Below the pieces are notes generated by a model that was given only the letters and a program-made list of their open reading frames with translations, was not told where the DNA came from and made no database searches. 64,000 nt of DNA from Sandaracinus sp. (GTDB lineage Bacteria > Myxococcota_A > Polyangia > Polyangiales > Houyiibacteriaceae), in contig PABA01000098.1 in the NCBI GenBank assembly GCA_002699025.1, positions 37,607 through 101,606 of the forward strand. Direction: 5' to 3'. Below, in pieces: positions 57,083-64,000 of the stretch. A program made the position numbers and the translations under genes. Numbering within the stretch: the stretch's first letter is position 1; each line of letters opens with the position of its first letter.

Positions 57083-58839
57083 CGGGCTCCCTCGCGGGCG
57101 AGCGCTTGGACGTGGCGTGAGATCCCCGCCGCGTCGAGGTAGGGCAGCGGCAGGTAGCGGGCGTCCATGGCCTCGGCGAGCTCGCGGGCACGGCGCCGGG
57201 GGCGTGGGGCCGTGTCGAGGAAGAGGGTCGGCACGGCGGCTCGCTGGAGCCCGCGCGCGCTCTCGAGGGCGTCCGTGGTGGCGACCGCGGGGTCCCGGCG
57301 GCCGTCCCGGGTCACGTTCGCCCGCCCGTCGGTCATGACGACCACGATGGGCTCGCGGCCGCGCCCGCGGGCGTCGAGGGCGAGCCGATGGGCGGCGTCG
57401 ATCCCCGCGGCGAGGGGGGTCGCGCCGCCGCCGGCGAGGGCAGCCAGGCTGCGACGCACGCGGGCGAGGGAGCGCGTCGGGGGCAGGAGCAGCTCGGCGC
57501 CGTCCTGGCGGAACGCGACGAGGGCGACGTGGTCGCGCCGCACGTAGCAGTCGCCGAGCACGCGCTCGACGGCGCCCTTCGCCTCGGCCAGGCGTCGAAG
57601 CGCGGCGGAGCCGGACGCGTCGACGGCGAAGATCACGCAGCTCTCGATCGGCTGCCGGTGACGGGTGACACGGAAGTCCTCCGGCCGGACGCGCACGCCC
57701 GCGCCGAAGCCGCCCCCGCGGAGCCGCTGCCAGGGCGCGGCGGCGCGGAGGGTCTCGACGACGTTCAGGCGCTGGCCTCGGGTGGGCGGCGCGGCGCGCG
57801 TCCCCGCCGGGCGGCCGCCGCTCGGGCCGATGCGCGTCGCCCCGCTCCGACCGGTCGCGCCGGCCCGCCGGGTGGTCCCGACGTCGAGGGCGTCGAGCAG
57901 CCCCGCCGGGATGCCGCTCTCGGCCGCCGCCAAGACGAGATCGCCGAGCGGGACCTCGCCCGGCGGGGCCTCGTCGGCGCCGTCCGCCCGTTCGCCGGCT
58001 GCAGCCGCGCCGGCGCCTCCCGGGTCGGGGTCGCCCTCTTCGGCCTCGCGCTCGGCCGCCTCTTCGGGCTCGGCGCTCGGCGCTCGCGTCGCCCTCGGGC
58101 CGAGGACGAGGCGCGCCGCCATCCCGGCGTCTTCCTCCTCGACGCGGGTCCGGCCGAGGAGCGCCGCGTGCGCGCGGGCCGCCTTCGCCGCGAGCAGGAG
58201 CGGCCGGAGCGCCTCCACGCCGAGGGCCTGGGCCGCCTCCGAGAGGGCCGCGATGATGTCGTCGCCGAGGCTCACGTGCGGGAGGCGGGCGCGGGCTCGC
58301 GCGACCTCCTCGGGTCCGTGTTCCGGCGCCGCCCCTCCCCGCGGATCGAGCGCGTCGAGGTCCAGCGCGAAGGCGAGCCGGTCGGCGAGCGCCGGGTCGA
58401 CGTGCTCCTCGTCGATGCCCTCGTCGAGCGCGATGAGGCCCACGCGGCAGGACGCCTCGGCGCTCATGCCGTCGCGTTCGACGGTGATCGCGCCGCGGTC
58501 GAGGGCCGCGCAGAGGTGCGCCACGACCTCCCGCTCGGCCCGCTCGGCCATGGCCACGACGAGCAGGCCGCCGTCGCTCCGCGCGAGCACGCCCTGCTCC
58601 ATGACGGCCCGCCCCGAACGCAAGGTCTCCGCGAGCGCGAGGCCCCCGAGGAGCCGATCCTCGGTCACGTGCGCGGGCAGGCGCCGGAAGGGCGCCTCCG
58701 GGGCCAGCCTCTCGCGCACCCACTCGAGCACCCGGCGCCGGTGCGGCCCCGGGCGACCCCGCAGGCGCACGCCTCCGAGGCCGTCCGGGTCGACGCTCAG
58801 GAGCTCGGCGACGCGCGCCACGTCGGGCCAGCCGCTCAT
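57079..58839 (-). CDS. bchD: Magnesium chelatase subunit D
   Basis: Middle subunit of the ATP-dependent chelatase that inserts Mg into protoporphyrin IX, committing it to bacteriochlorophyll. 586 residues: a degenerate AAA+ domain (about 1-260, lacking a proper Walker A, as usual for BchD), a Pro/acidic linker (about 260-330) and a VWA domain whose MIDAS begins 'VIFAVDASGSAA' near residue 405, with 'VVVMTDGRANVT' later. Overlaps bchO as ATGA and starts 3 bp after bchI. Confidence 0.95.
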   Translation of the reverse strand: MSGWPDVARVAELLSVDPDGLGGVRLRGRPGPHRRRVLEWVRERLAPEAPFRRLPAHVTEDRLLGGLALAETLRSGRAVMEQGVLARSDGGLLVVAMAERAEREVVAHLCAALDRGAITVERDGMSAEASCRVGLIALDEGIDEEHVDPALADRLAFALDLDALDPRGGAAPEHGPEEVARARARLPHVSLGDDIIAALSEAAQALGVEALRPLLLAAKAARAHAALLGRTRVEEEDAGMAARLVLGPRATRAPSAEPEEAAEREAEEGDPDPGGAGAAAAGERADGADEAPPGEVPLGDLVLAAAESGIPAGLLDALDVGTTRRAGATGRSGATRIGPSGGRPAGTRAAPPTRGQRLNVVETLRAAAPWQRLRGGGFGAGVRVRPEDFRVTRHRQPIESCVIFAVDASGSAALRRLAEAKGAVERVLGDCYVRRDHVALVAFRQDGAELLLPPTRSLARVRRSLAALAGGGATPLAAGIDAAHRLALDARGRGREPIVVVMTDGRANVTRDGRRDPAVATTDALESARGLQRAAVPTLFLDTAPRPRRRARELAEAMDARYLPLPYLDAAGISRHVQALAREGAR

Positions 58840-58842
58840 GGC

Positions 58843-59859
58843 TCAGCCCCCGAGCACGTCCTCGACGGCCTTCTGCACGCGCGCGCCCGAGCCGACGTCG
58901 TCCAGGGGGGCGCGTCGCAGCCGGTGGCGGAGCGCGAGGGGGGCGACCTGGGCGAGGTGCACGTCGGCGACCTCCCGCTGCGCGTCGAGGCTGGCGGCCG
59001 CGCGCGCGGCGCGGATCAAGGTCAGCTCCCCCCGGAGCCCGTCGGTGCCGAGCGCCTGGCAGAGCCGGCTCGCGCGCTCGATCACGGCGTCGCTGACGGC
59101 CACCTCGGGCAAGCGCGCCCGCGCGTCCCGGAGGCGAACGATGAGGGCCGCCTCGTCCTCCGCCCAGGCGGCCGCGAAGGCCTCCGGGTCCTGATCGTAG
59201 CGCATGCGCCGCTTGACGACCTCGACGCGCGTCGCGACCTCGTCCGGCGTGCGGACCTCGAGCGAGAGGCCGAAGCGATCGAGCAGCTGGGGGCGCAGCT
59301 CGCCCTCCTCCGGGTTTCCGCTGCCGATCAGCACGAAGCGCGCGGGGTGGCGCACGCTCAGGCCCTCGCGCTCGACCACGTTCTCGCCCGAGGCCGCGAC
59401 GTCGAGCAGCAGATCCACGAGGTGATCGGGGAGGAGGTTGACCTCGTCGATGTAGAGGAAGCCTCGATGCGCCGCGGCGAGCAGGCCCGGTGAGAAGCGG
59501 CGCTCCCCGCGCGTGAGGGCCGCCTCGAGATCGAGCGCGCCGACGACGCGATCCTCGGTGGCGCCGAGGGGCAGGTCCACGACCGGCACGGGCGTCTCGA
59601 TCGCCTCCCGCTCCCCTGCGGCTTCGGCACAGTGCGGACAGCGAGCGCGCGCGTCGGCCGGATCACAGTGGTACGGGCAGCTGGCGACGACGCGCATCGG
59701 CGGCAGGAGCCGGGCGAGCGCGCGGATGGTGGTCGACTTGCCGGTGCCGCGGTCGCCGAAGGCGAGGACCCCGCCGATGCTGCGGTCGACGGTGGCGATC
59801 TGCAGGGCGAGCTTGAGCTCGTCCTGCGCGACGATGGCGGTGAAGGGATAGGGCGTCAT
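58843..59859 (-). CDS. bchI: Magnesium chelatase ATPase subunit I
   Basis: AAA+ motor subunit that forms the hexameric ring with BchD. 338 residues, normal length. Walker A GDRGTGKS at 35-42, Walker B 'FLYIDEVNLL', then 'GSGNPEEGELRPQLLDRFGL' with the arginine finger. Between the Walker motifs an insertion carries Cys pairs ('CPYHC', 'CPHC') as in ChlI/BchI, where they have been linked to redox control. The start at 59859 matches the family's N-terminus. 14 bp separate it from the upstream membrane protein. Confidence 0.97.
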   Translation of the reverse strand: MTPYPFTAIVAQDELKLALQIATVDRSIGGVLAFGDRGTGKSTTIRALARLLPPMRVVASCPYHCDPADARARCPHCAEAAGEREAIETPVPVVDLPLGATEDRVVGALDLEAALTRGERRFSPGLLAAAHRGFLYIDEVNLLPDHLVDLLLDVAASGENVVEREGLSVRHPARFVLIGSGNPEEGELRPQLLDRFGLSLEVRTPDEVATRVEVVKRRMRYDQDPEAFAAAWAEDEAALIVRLRDARARLPEVAVSDAVIERASRLCQALGTDGLRGELTLIRAARAAASLDAQREVADVHLAQVAPLALRHRLRRAPLDDVGSGARVQKAVEDVLGG

Positions 59860-59873
59860 CGAGACTCGCGGGT

Positions 59874-61061
59874 TCAGGCGACCTTCGGGGAGCCGAGGGG
59901 CGCGGGGCGTGGACGGGGAGCCGGGACCCCCTCGCGGAGGCTGAGGGCGCCCGCCGGCATGGCCGGGCCCACGGCTGCGTCGGCCGCCGCCGCCCCGTGG
60001 ACGGGACAGCCCGCCAGGCGCTTGCGCCGCTGCGCCGCGCGCCAGAGGGCCCAGGTGCCGACGCCGAGGCCGCCGAAGAAGAGGAGCGCGGTGCCGGGCT
60101 CGAGGAGCAGCCAGGGCTCCTTCATCACGCCCCACTTCGCGAAGATCTCGATCGGCGTCCAGACGACGATCATCGCGGCGATGGCGTAGCGGATGGCGGG
60201 GCCCCAGCCGCGCTGCTTGTGGAGCCGGTACATGCAGTAGATGGAGCCGGCGAGCGACGCGAAGAGGATGAGCTTGGTGGTGACCGAGTAGACGCCGAAG
60301 ACGCTCTCGTCGTAGGCCCAGAGCAGGAGCAGGTAGAAGCCCCAGACGGTGGTGGAGTACTGGAAGGCGCTCCGCGGGCCGTAGTTGCCGATGCGACCGG
60401 TCACCAGCGGGCCGCGCATGGTCGGCACCTTCTTGCGCCACCAGAGGAAGACCGGACAGCGCGAGGACTCGAGGAAGAGCAGGTACGCGAGGATCAGCGC
60501 GAGCGGGCCCCAAGTGTGTTTCAGCAGGACGTACTCGCCGTAGATGGCGTGGAGCTCCCCGTCGACGACGCCGACGGTCTTGCCGATCCCGAGCGAGCGC
60601 GAGGCGAGCGTGAGGCCGTACTCGATGCCGCCGGTCCAGAGCAGGTTGCCGCCGAAGATGCCGACGATGGACTGGGCGGCGTCGCTCTTGAAGCGGGAGG
60701 TGACCCAGATGAGCAGCACGCCGAGGAAGCTCAGGCCGAGCGCGATCTGCCAGAGGAAGGGCGTGACCGGGAGGGTGCGGAGCTCGAGCGGCTCACCCGC
60801 GCGGACGGTCGCGAGCGCCTGCTGGAGCGCCGCCTCGTCCTCGACGGTGCGGGCCTTCGCGAGGGCGCCCTCGAGCTCCTCCTCGAGGGGGCGATCGCTG
60901 AAGATGCGGGCGACCTGACCGTCGGCGACCTGGGGCGCGTCGACGGCGCGCTCGGCGGCGTTGATGCCGACCATGAAGAGGTGGGCGGACGCCAGCATGA
61001 AGAGGATGAAGACGCTGGTGAGGACGGTGCGGAGGACCGCCGAGTCGCGGAGCCGCTTCAT
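59874..61061 (-). CDS. Polytopic membrane protein of the photosynthesis cluster, unknown
   Basis: 395 residues. One N-terminal helix (about 10-28), a soluble region of about 70 residues facing the periplasm (Glu/Ala/Arg-rich, includes 'RPLEEELEGALAKARTVEDEAALQQALATV'), then about seven helices: near 103-122, 133-153, 192-205, 239-255, 265-280, 295-315 and 330-345. Striking non-random segments are 'LLWTGGIEYGLTLASRSLGIGKTVGVVDGELHAIYGEYVLLKHTWGPLALILAY' and 'WRKKVPTMRGPLVTGRIGNYGPRSAFQYSTTVWGF'. A Pro/Ala-rich tail follows residue 355. It is ATGA-coupled to the transporter gene before it and precedes bchI. No family was recognised. Confidence 0.75.
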   Translation of the reverse strand: MKRLRDSAVLRTVLTSVFILFMLASAHLFMVGINAAERAVDAPQVADGQVARIFSDRPLEEELEGALAKARTVEDEAALQQALATVRAGEPLELRTLPVTPFLWQIALGLSFLGVLLIWVTSRFKSDAAQSIVGIFGGNLLWTGGIEYGLTLASRSLGIGKTVGVVDGELHAIYGEYVLLKHTWGPLALILAYLLFLESSRCPVFLWWRKKVPTMRGPLVTGRIGNYGPRSAFQYSTTVWGFYLLLLWAYDESVFGVYSVTTKLILFASLAGSIYCMYRLHKQRGWGPAIRYAIAAMIVVWTPIEIFAKWGVMKEPWLLLEPGTALLFFGGLGVGTWALWRAAQRRKRLAGCPVHGAAAADAAVGPAMPAGALSLREGVPAPRPRPAPLGSPKVA

Positions 61062-62413
61062 GGCGTCACCTGACCGGCGTAGCGGGGCTGCCCGAGGGGT
61101 GGTCGCGCCGCATCCTCCGCCGTGAAGGGGGTGCGCTGCGCGAGGAGCTGGGCGGCGAAGAAGCCGAGCGCCTCGAGGCCGAAGACGACGCCGTAGGCGA
61201 CGGGGGAGTCGCCGAGGAGCCAGCCGGCCGCGTCGACGAGCACCGTGCCGAGGAACCCGCCCGCGCCGAAGGCGATGGCCTGCGCGGCGCCCCAGAGCCC
61301 CATGCGCGTACCCTCCCGCTCCTTCCGACCGCGGCCGGCGAGGGTCATCATCGAGGCGATGGCCGCGATGGAGAAGGCGCCGTTGGCGACGCCGAGCACG
61401 AAGACGTTCGCCTCGAGCGGCCAGCGCCCCCCCTCGAAGCTCGCGAAGAGGAGGCCCATCATGGCGATGCCGGAGGCCATGCAGCCGCCGACGACCCAGC
61501 CCTTGAGGGAGGCGACGGCGCGGCCCTTGAAGGCGCTGGTGATGACGGCGACGAGCACCATGCCGACGAAGACGCCGCCGTGCTGCGTGCCGGCGAGCTT
61601 CGTGGTCTCGCCCGGCGACCAGCCGAAGGCGGCGCCCGCGAAGGGCTCGAGGATGAGGTCCTGCGCGCTGTAGGCGAGCATGGAGACGAAGACGAAGAGC
61701 GTGAAGCGGCGCGCGTCCGGCTCCCCCCATACCTGGCGGAGGGCCTGACGGAAGTGAGGCCGGCGCTCGATGGGGGCGGCCACGGGCCCGCTCGCGCCCC
61801 GCCCCTCGAGGCGCCAGGTCGCGAGCAGGGTGACGAGGAGCGCGACCCCCGAGACGCCCCCCGTGACGGCGACCAGGCGCGCCCCGGAGAAGGGCTCGAG
61901 GAGCCCCCCGGCCACCGTGGCGGTGATGGCGAAGCCGGCGATCATCATTATCCACACGACCGTCGCCGCCGCCGCTCGCCGCTCCGGCGCGACGCGCTTG
62001 GCCATCAAGACCAGCAAGGAGGTGCCCGTCGCGCTCACCCCGCCGCCGATGAGCGTGTAGGAGAGGAGCGCGAGGGCGAGGCCCGCCGCGAAGTGGGAGG
62101 CCATCAGCCAGGTCGCCGCCGCGGCGCCCGCTCCGCCCGCCGCCAGCGCGACCATGCCGCCGACGATCCAGGGGGTGCGGCGCTGGCCCACGTCCGAGCC
62201 GAAGCCCATGCGCGGGCGGAAGAGCTGCATGGCGTGATGGACGGTGACGAGGGCGCCCGGGAGCATGGCGGCGAGGGCCAGCTCGACGACCATCACGCGG
62301 TTCAACGTCGAGGTCGTGAGGACCACGACGGCGCCCAGGGCGGTCTGGACGAGGCCGAGCCGGAAGATGCCGAACCAACCGAAGTTGCTTTGTTCGTTCA
62401 TGCGTTCATCCAC
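61058..62413 (-). CDS. PucC/LhaA/Bch2-family MFS protein
   Basis: 451 residues, about 12 hydrophobic helices. The opening 'FGWFGIFRLGLVQTALGAVVVLTTSTLNRVMVVELAL' and 'PRMGFGSDVGQRRTPWIVGGM' are characteristic of the bacteriochlorophyll delivery (BCD) family, whose PucC and LhaA members help to assemble light-harvesting complexes. The subgroup cannot be decided. Start either 62413 (ATG) or 62401. It is the first gene of the cluster and lies downstream of a palindromic operator. Light-harvesting genes that would need it are not in the window. Confidence 0.9.
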   Translation of the reverse strand: MDERMNEQSNFGWFGIFRLGLVQTALGAVVVLTTSTLNRVMVVELALAAMLPGALVTVHHAMQLFRPRMGFGSDVGQRRTPWIVGGMVALAAGGAGAAAATWLMASHFAAGLALALLSYTLIGGGVSATGTSLLVLMAKRVAPERRAAAATVVWIMMIAGFAITATVAGGLLEPFSGARLVAVTGGVSGVALLVTLLATWRLEGRGASGPVAAPIERRPHFRQALRQVWGEPDARRFTLFVFVSMLAYSAQDLILEPFAGAAFGWSPGETTKLAGTQHGGVFVGMVLVAVITSAFKGRAVASLKGWVVGGCMASGIAMMGLLFASFEGGRWPLEANVFVLGVANGAFSIAAIASMMTLAGRGRKEREGTRMGLWGAAQAIAFGAGGFLGTVLVDAAGWLLGDSPVAYGVVFGLEALGFFAAQLLAQRTPFTAEDAARPPLGQPRYAGQVTP

Positions 62414-62470
62414 TTGAGGTCCCCGCCGTGGGACGCCCCATCGAATCAGTGACCACGACCATCAATATTA

Positions 62471-62492
62471 CTTGACACACAGCACTGTCAAG
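62471..62492. promoter_or_regulatory. Second inverted repeat overlapping the operator
   Basis: CTTGACA (62471-62477) and TGTCAAG (62486-62492) are inverted arms with 8 bases between. The right arm is also the left arm of the operator, so three half-sites lie in a row. This could allow cooperative binding. Confidence 0.5.
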
Positions 62493-62503
62493 CATCATTG
62501 ACA
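62486..62503. promoter_or_regulatory. PpsR/CrtJ-like operator upstream of the transporter gene
   Basis: TGTCAAGCATCATTGACA, again TGT-N12-ACA, 73 bp upstream of the transporter start. On the minus strand its proximal arm is TTGACA, a perfect -35, followed by an AT-rich TAATATTG at a suboptimal -10 distance. It could also serve the divergent hydrolase gene. Confidence 0.75.
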
Positions 62504-62619
62504 CTCACCCCGATCAGACCGACCTGACAGCTGGCCTGATCTCCCGGATACCCTGGCCTCCCGGAGCCCGGGCGCGGCGGTCCCCCAGGGGGCGCGCGGC
62601 GTCCGGAGACCCCACGCCC

Positions 62620-63558
62620 ATGAACGACACCGCCGCCTCCCACACCGCCGGCCCCGACTCCGAGCTCCCGCCGGCGCTCCCGGCCGAGCTCCTCTCCCTG
62701 GACGATCCCCGTGTGGGGCGAATCGCGATGTACGCGCGCGGGCCGGCGCCGACGCCCCAGCGCCCCCCGGTGCTCCTCGTGCACAGCGTGAACGCCGCCG
62801 CGTCCGCCTACGAGATGCGCCCGCTCTTCGAGCGCCTCGCGAGATCCCGGCGCACCTACGCGCTCGACCTCCCCGGCTACGGGCTCTCGGAGCGAGGCGA
62901 TCGCCCCTACTCGCCGCGCCTGATGACCGACGCTCTCCACGCGGCCATCGAGACCATCCAGGAGCGCGAGAGCAGCGTCGTGGACGGCCTGGCCCTCTCG
63001 CTCGCCTGCGAGTTCCTGGCCCGGGCCGCCGAGGAGCGACCCGAGGCCTTCCGCACGCTCGCGCTCGTCAGCCCGACGGCCTTCGATCGGCGGGGCCGTC
63101 GCGACGGGCCACGGGGGAGCACGCTCGGCTCGAGCCTCAGCTACGCGCTCGTCGCCTGCCCGCTCTGGGCAGGCGCGCTCTTCCGGCTGCTCACGCGGCC
63201 GGGCGTCGTGCGCTACTTCCTCGATCGCGCCTGGGGTCGGAAGGGCGCCGCGGACCCCGGCCTGGTGCGCTACGCGGCCCGCGCCGCCGACCAGCCGGGC
63301 GCGCGCTTCGCCCCGCTCCGCTTCCTCTCCGGCTACCTCTTCAGCGGAGACATCAGCCCGATCTACGAGGCGCTCGAGCAGCCCGTCTGGATGAGCCACG
63401 GCGTGCGCGGCGACTTCACGGACTACTCGCGCGCCGAAGCCATGAAGGCGCGCGCGAACTGGACGGTGCAGGTCTACTCGACCGGCGCCCTCCCCCACTT
63501 CGAGCTCCCCGACGCCTTCGCCCGGGACTACGAGGCCTTCCTCGAGCGGCACGGATGA
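62620..63558 (+). CDS. Alpha/beta hydrolase
   Basis: 312 residues. 'VLLVHSVNAAASAYEMRPLFERLA' and 'ALDLPGYGLSERGDRPYSPRL' are typical lid and oxyanion regions. The nucleophile elbow appears as A-L-S-L-A (S127), with Ala replacing both usual Gly residues, and 'LPHFELPDAFA' gives the terminal His. Homologues of this type occur in phototrophs, but the substrate is unknown. It is divergent from the transporter gene and shares its upstream region with the operator. The ATG at 62620 lies about 115 bp from the palindrome. Confidence 0.82.
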   Translation: MNDTAASHTAGPDSELPPALPAELLSLDDPRVGRIAMYARGPAPTPQRPPVLLVHSVNAAASAYEMRPLFERLARSRRTYALDLPGYGLSERGDRPYSPRLMTDALHAAIETIQERESSVVDGLALSLACEFLARAAEERPEAFRTLALVSPTAFDRRGRRDGPRGSTLGSSLSYALVACPLWAGALFRLLTRPGVVRYFLDRAWGRKGAADPGLVRYAARAADQPGARFAPLRFLSGYLFSGDISPIYEALEQPVWMSHGVRGDFTDYSRAEAMKARANWTVQVYSTGALPHFELPDAFARDYEAFLERHG

Positions 63559-63659
63559 CGGCGGCTGACCGGGGAGCGCACCGCGGCGGGCTCTCCCCCG
63601 GGCCCCGCGCGTTCAGGAGTCCTGCGGACATCGGGGGCCCGGGGGCGAGCCTCGCGTTC

Positions 63660-63722
63660 AGGAGTCCTGCGGACCCCACCAGGAGTCCTGCGGACCCCAC
63701 CAGGAGTCCTGCGGACGTCGGG
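63660..63722. repeat. Three 21-bp repeats (AGGAGTCCTGCGGACCCCACC)
   Basis: AGGAGTCCTGCGGAC recurs at 63660, 63681 and 63702 with a further copy near 63615 and a shortened one near 63885. The gap after the hydrolase gene (63559-64000) has no supported gene. Confidence 0.8.
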
Positions 63723-63837
63723 GGGCTCGGGGAGCGCCCGGCGGCTCGGGAGGTGGGGCCCGGAGATGGCGGAATACGCCATGATGACGTGGGCTTGCGC
63801 CGGTGGGCGGGGATCGCCGGCGAGGGGGCGACCTCCC

Positions 63838-63869
63838 AGAAGTTGAACTTGACGTCAAGTTCAACTTCT
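63838..63869. promoter_or_regulatory. 32-bp perfect palindrome
   Basis: A perfect 32-bp palindrome: AGAAGTTGAACTTGAC and its exact reverse complement, centred at 63853/63854, AT-rich against the local background. The inner TTGACGTCAA with symmetrical flanks resembles the operators of MerR-type regulators such as LiuR. No gene is near enough in the window to name a target. Confidence 0.7.
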
Positions 63870-63925
63870 CCACCTCACCGCGGCAGTCCTGCGGACATCG
63901 GGAGGGCTCGGGGGGTCGGCGGGTC

Positions 63926-64000
63926 GGCGGCTCGGGGGTCGGCGGCTCGGGGGTCGGCGGCTCGGGGGTCGGCGGCTCGGGGGTCGGCGGCTCGGGGGTC
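63926..64000. repeat. Five identical 15-bp repeats at the window edge
   Basis: GGCGGCTCGGGGGTC repeated five times without mismatch from 63926 to the last base. The array probably continues beyond the window. Confidence 0.9.

Noticed and set aside
62620..63558. Inactive alpha/beta hydrolase lacking its nucleophile
   Set aside because: At first the motif seemed to read G-L-A-L-S, but A-L-S-L-A fits small-x-nucleophile-x-small, so S127 can be the nucleophile.

Overview
The window is very GC-rich and strand-mixed, and it looks like chromosome from a member of the Myxococcota, probably on the Polyangiales/Sandaracinaceae side. The indicators are a DUF1592/DUF1552 gene pair, an AgmX/PglI-type C-terminal domain protein, several lipoproteins with low-complexity spacers (VWA, RCC1-repeat, Cys-rich), a GAF-sigma54 activator with a Fis-type HTH, and heavy use of ATGA/GTGA stop-start overlaps. 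This placement is inferred from gene content; there is no rRNA in the window.

Left part (0-25 kb): an HU-type histone-like gene with a strong terminator, ybeY, enolase coupled to a biotin-carboxylase-like protein that has lost its active site, several lipoproteins and small membrane proteins, a sigma54 activator, a metallo-beta-lactamase-fold hydrolase, cysC, the ruvX-mltG-DUF72 overlapping set, glucokinase, an AgmX-like envelope protein, an UbiB/ABC1 kinase, a CNMP-binding-domain protein with a glycosyltransferase, a cytochrome c-NnrU fusion, an AGPS-like FAD oxidase, and smpB.

Middle (25-52 kb): comF; a DUF1592/DUF1552 pair plus lipoprotein; an rsfS-proA-proB cluster with rlmH; a prepilin peptidase; an RCC1-repeat lipoprotein; dnaE; a VWA lipoprotein flanked by two paralogous small membrane proteins and a remnant of a third; a convincing mutH; and tRNA-Lys(TTT) with its own promoter. 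Intergenic gaps at 14.4-15.2, 20.9-21.4, 26.9-27.4, 33.4-34.6, 47.3 and 63.6-64 kb are filled with tandem or dispersed repeats. One family is a modular element of three successive perfect hairpins.

Right part (52.6-62.4 kb): a compact photosynthesis gene cluster on the minus strand, in transcription order: PucC/LhaA-type transporter, unknown polytopic membrane protein, bchI, bchD, bchO, pufL, pufM, pufC. Most junctions overlap by 4 bp. It encodes a type-II (quinone) reaction centre with a tetraheme cytochrome and the three-gene magnesium-chelatase set. Two nearly identical 18-bp palindromes of the PpsR/CrtJ form (TGT-N12-ACA) sit over the predicted -35 boxes of the transporter gene and of pufL, so the cluster looks like two repressible transcription units. 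No pufBA antenna genes, no other bch or crt genes and no PpsR gene are in the window. PufM and PufC carry long low-complexity C-terminal tails. The cluster lies on the 3' side of the tRNA-Lys gene. From memory, and not checked, phototrophic Myxococcota have been reported from metagenomes; this window would fit such a lineage.
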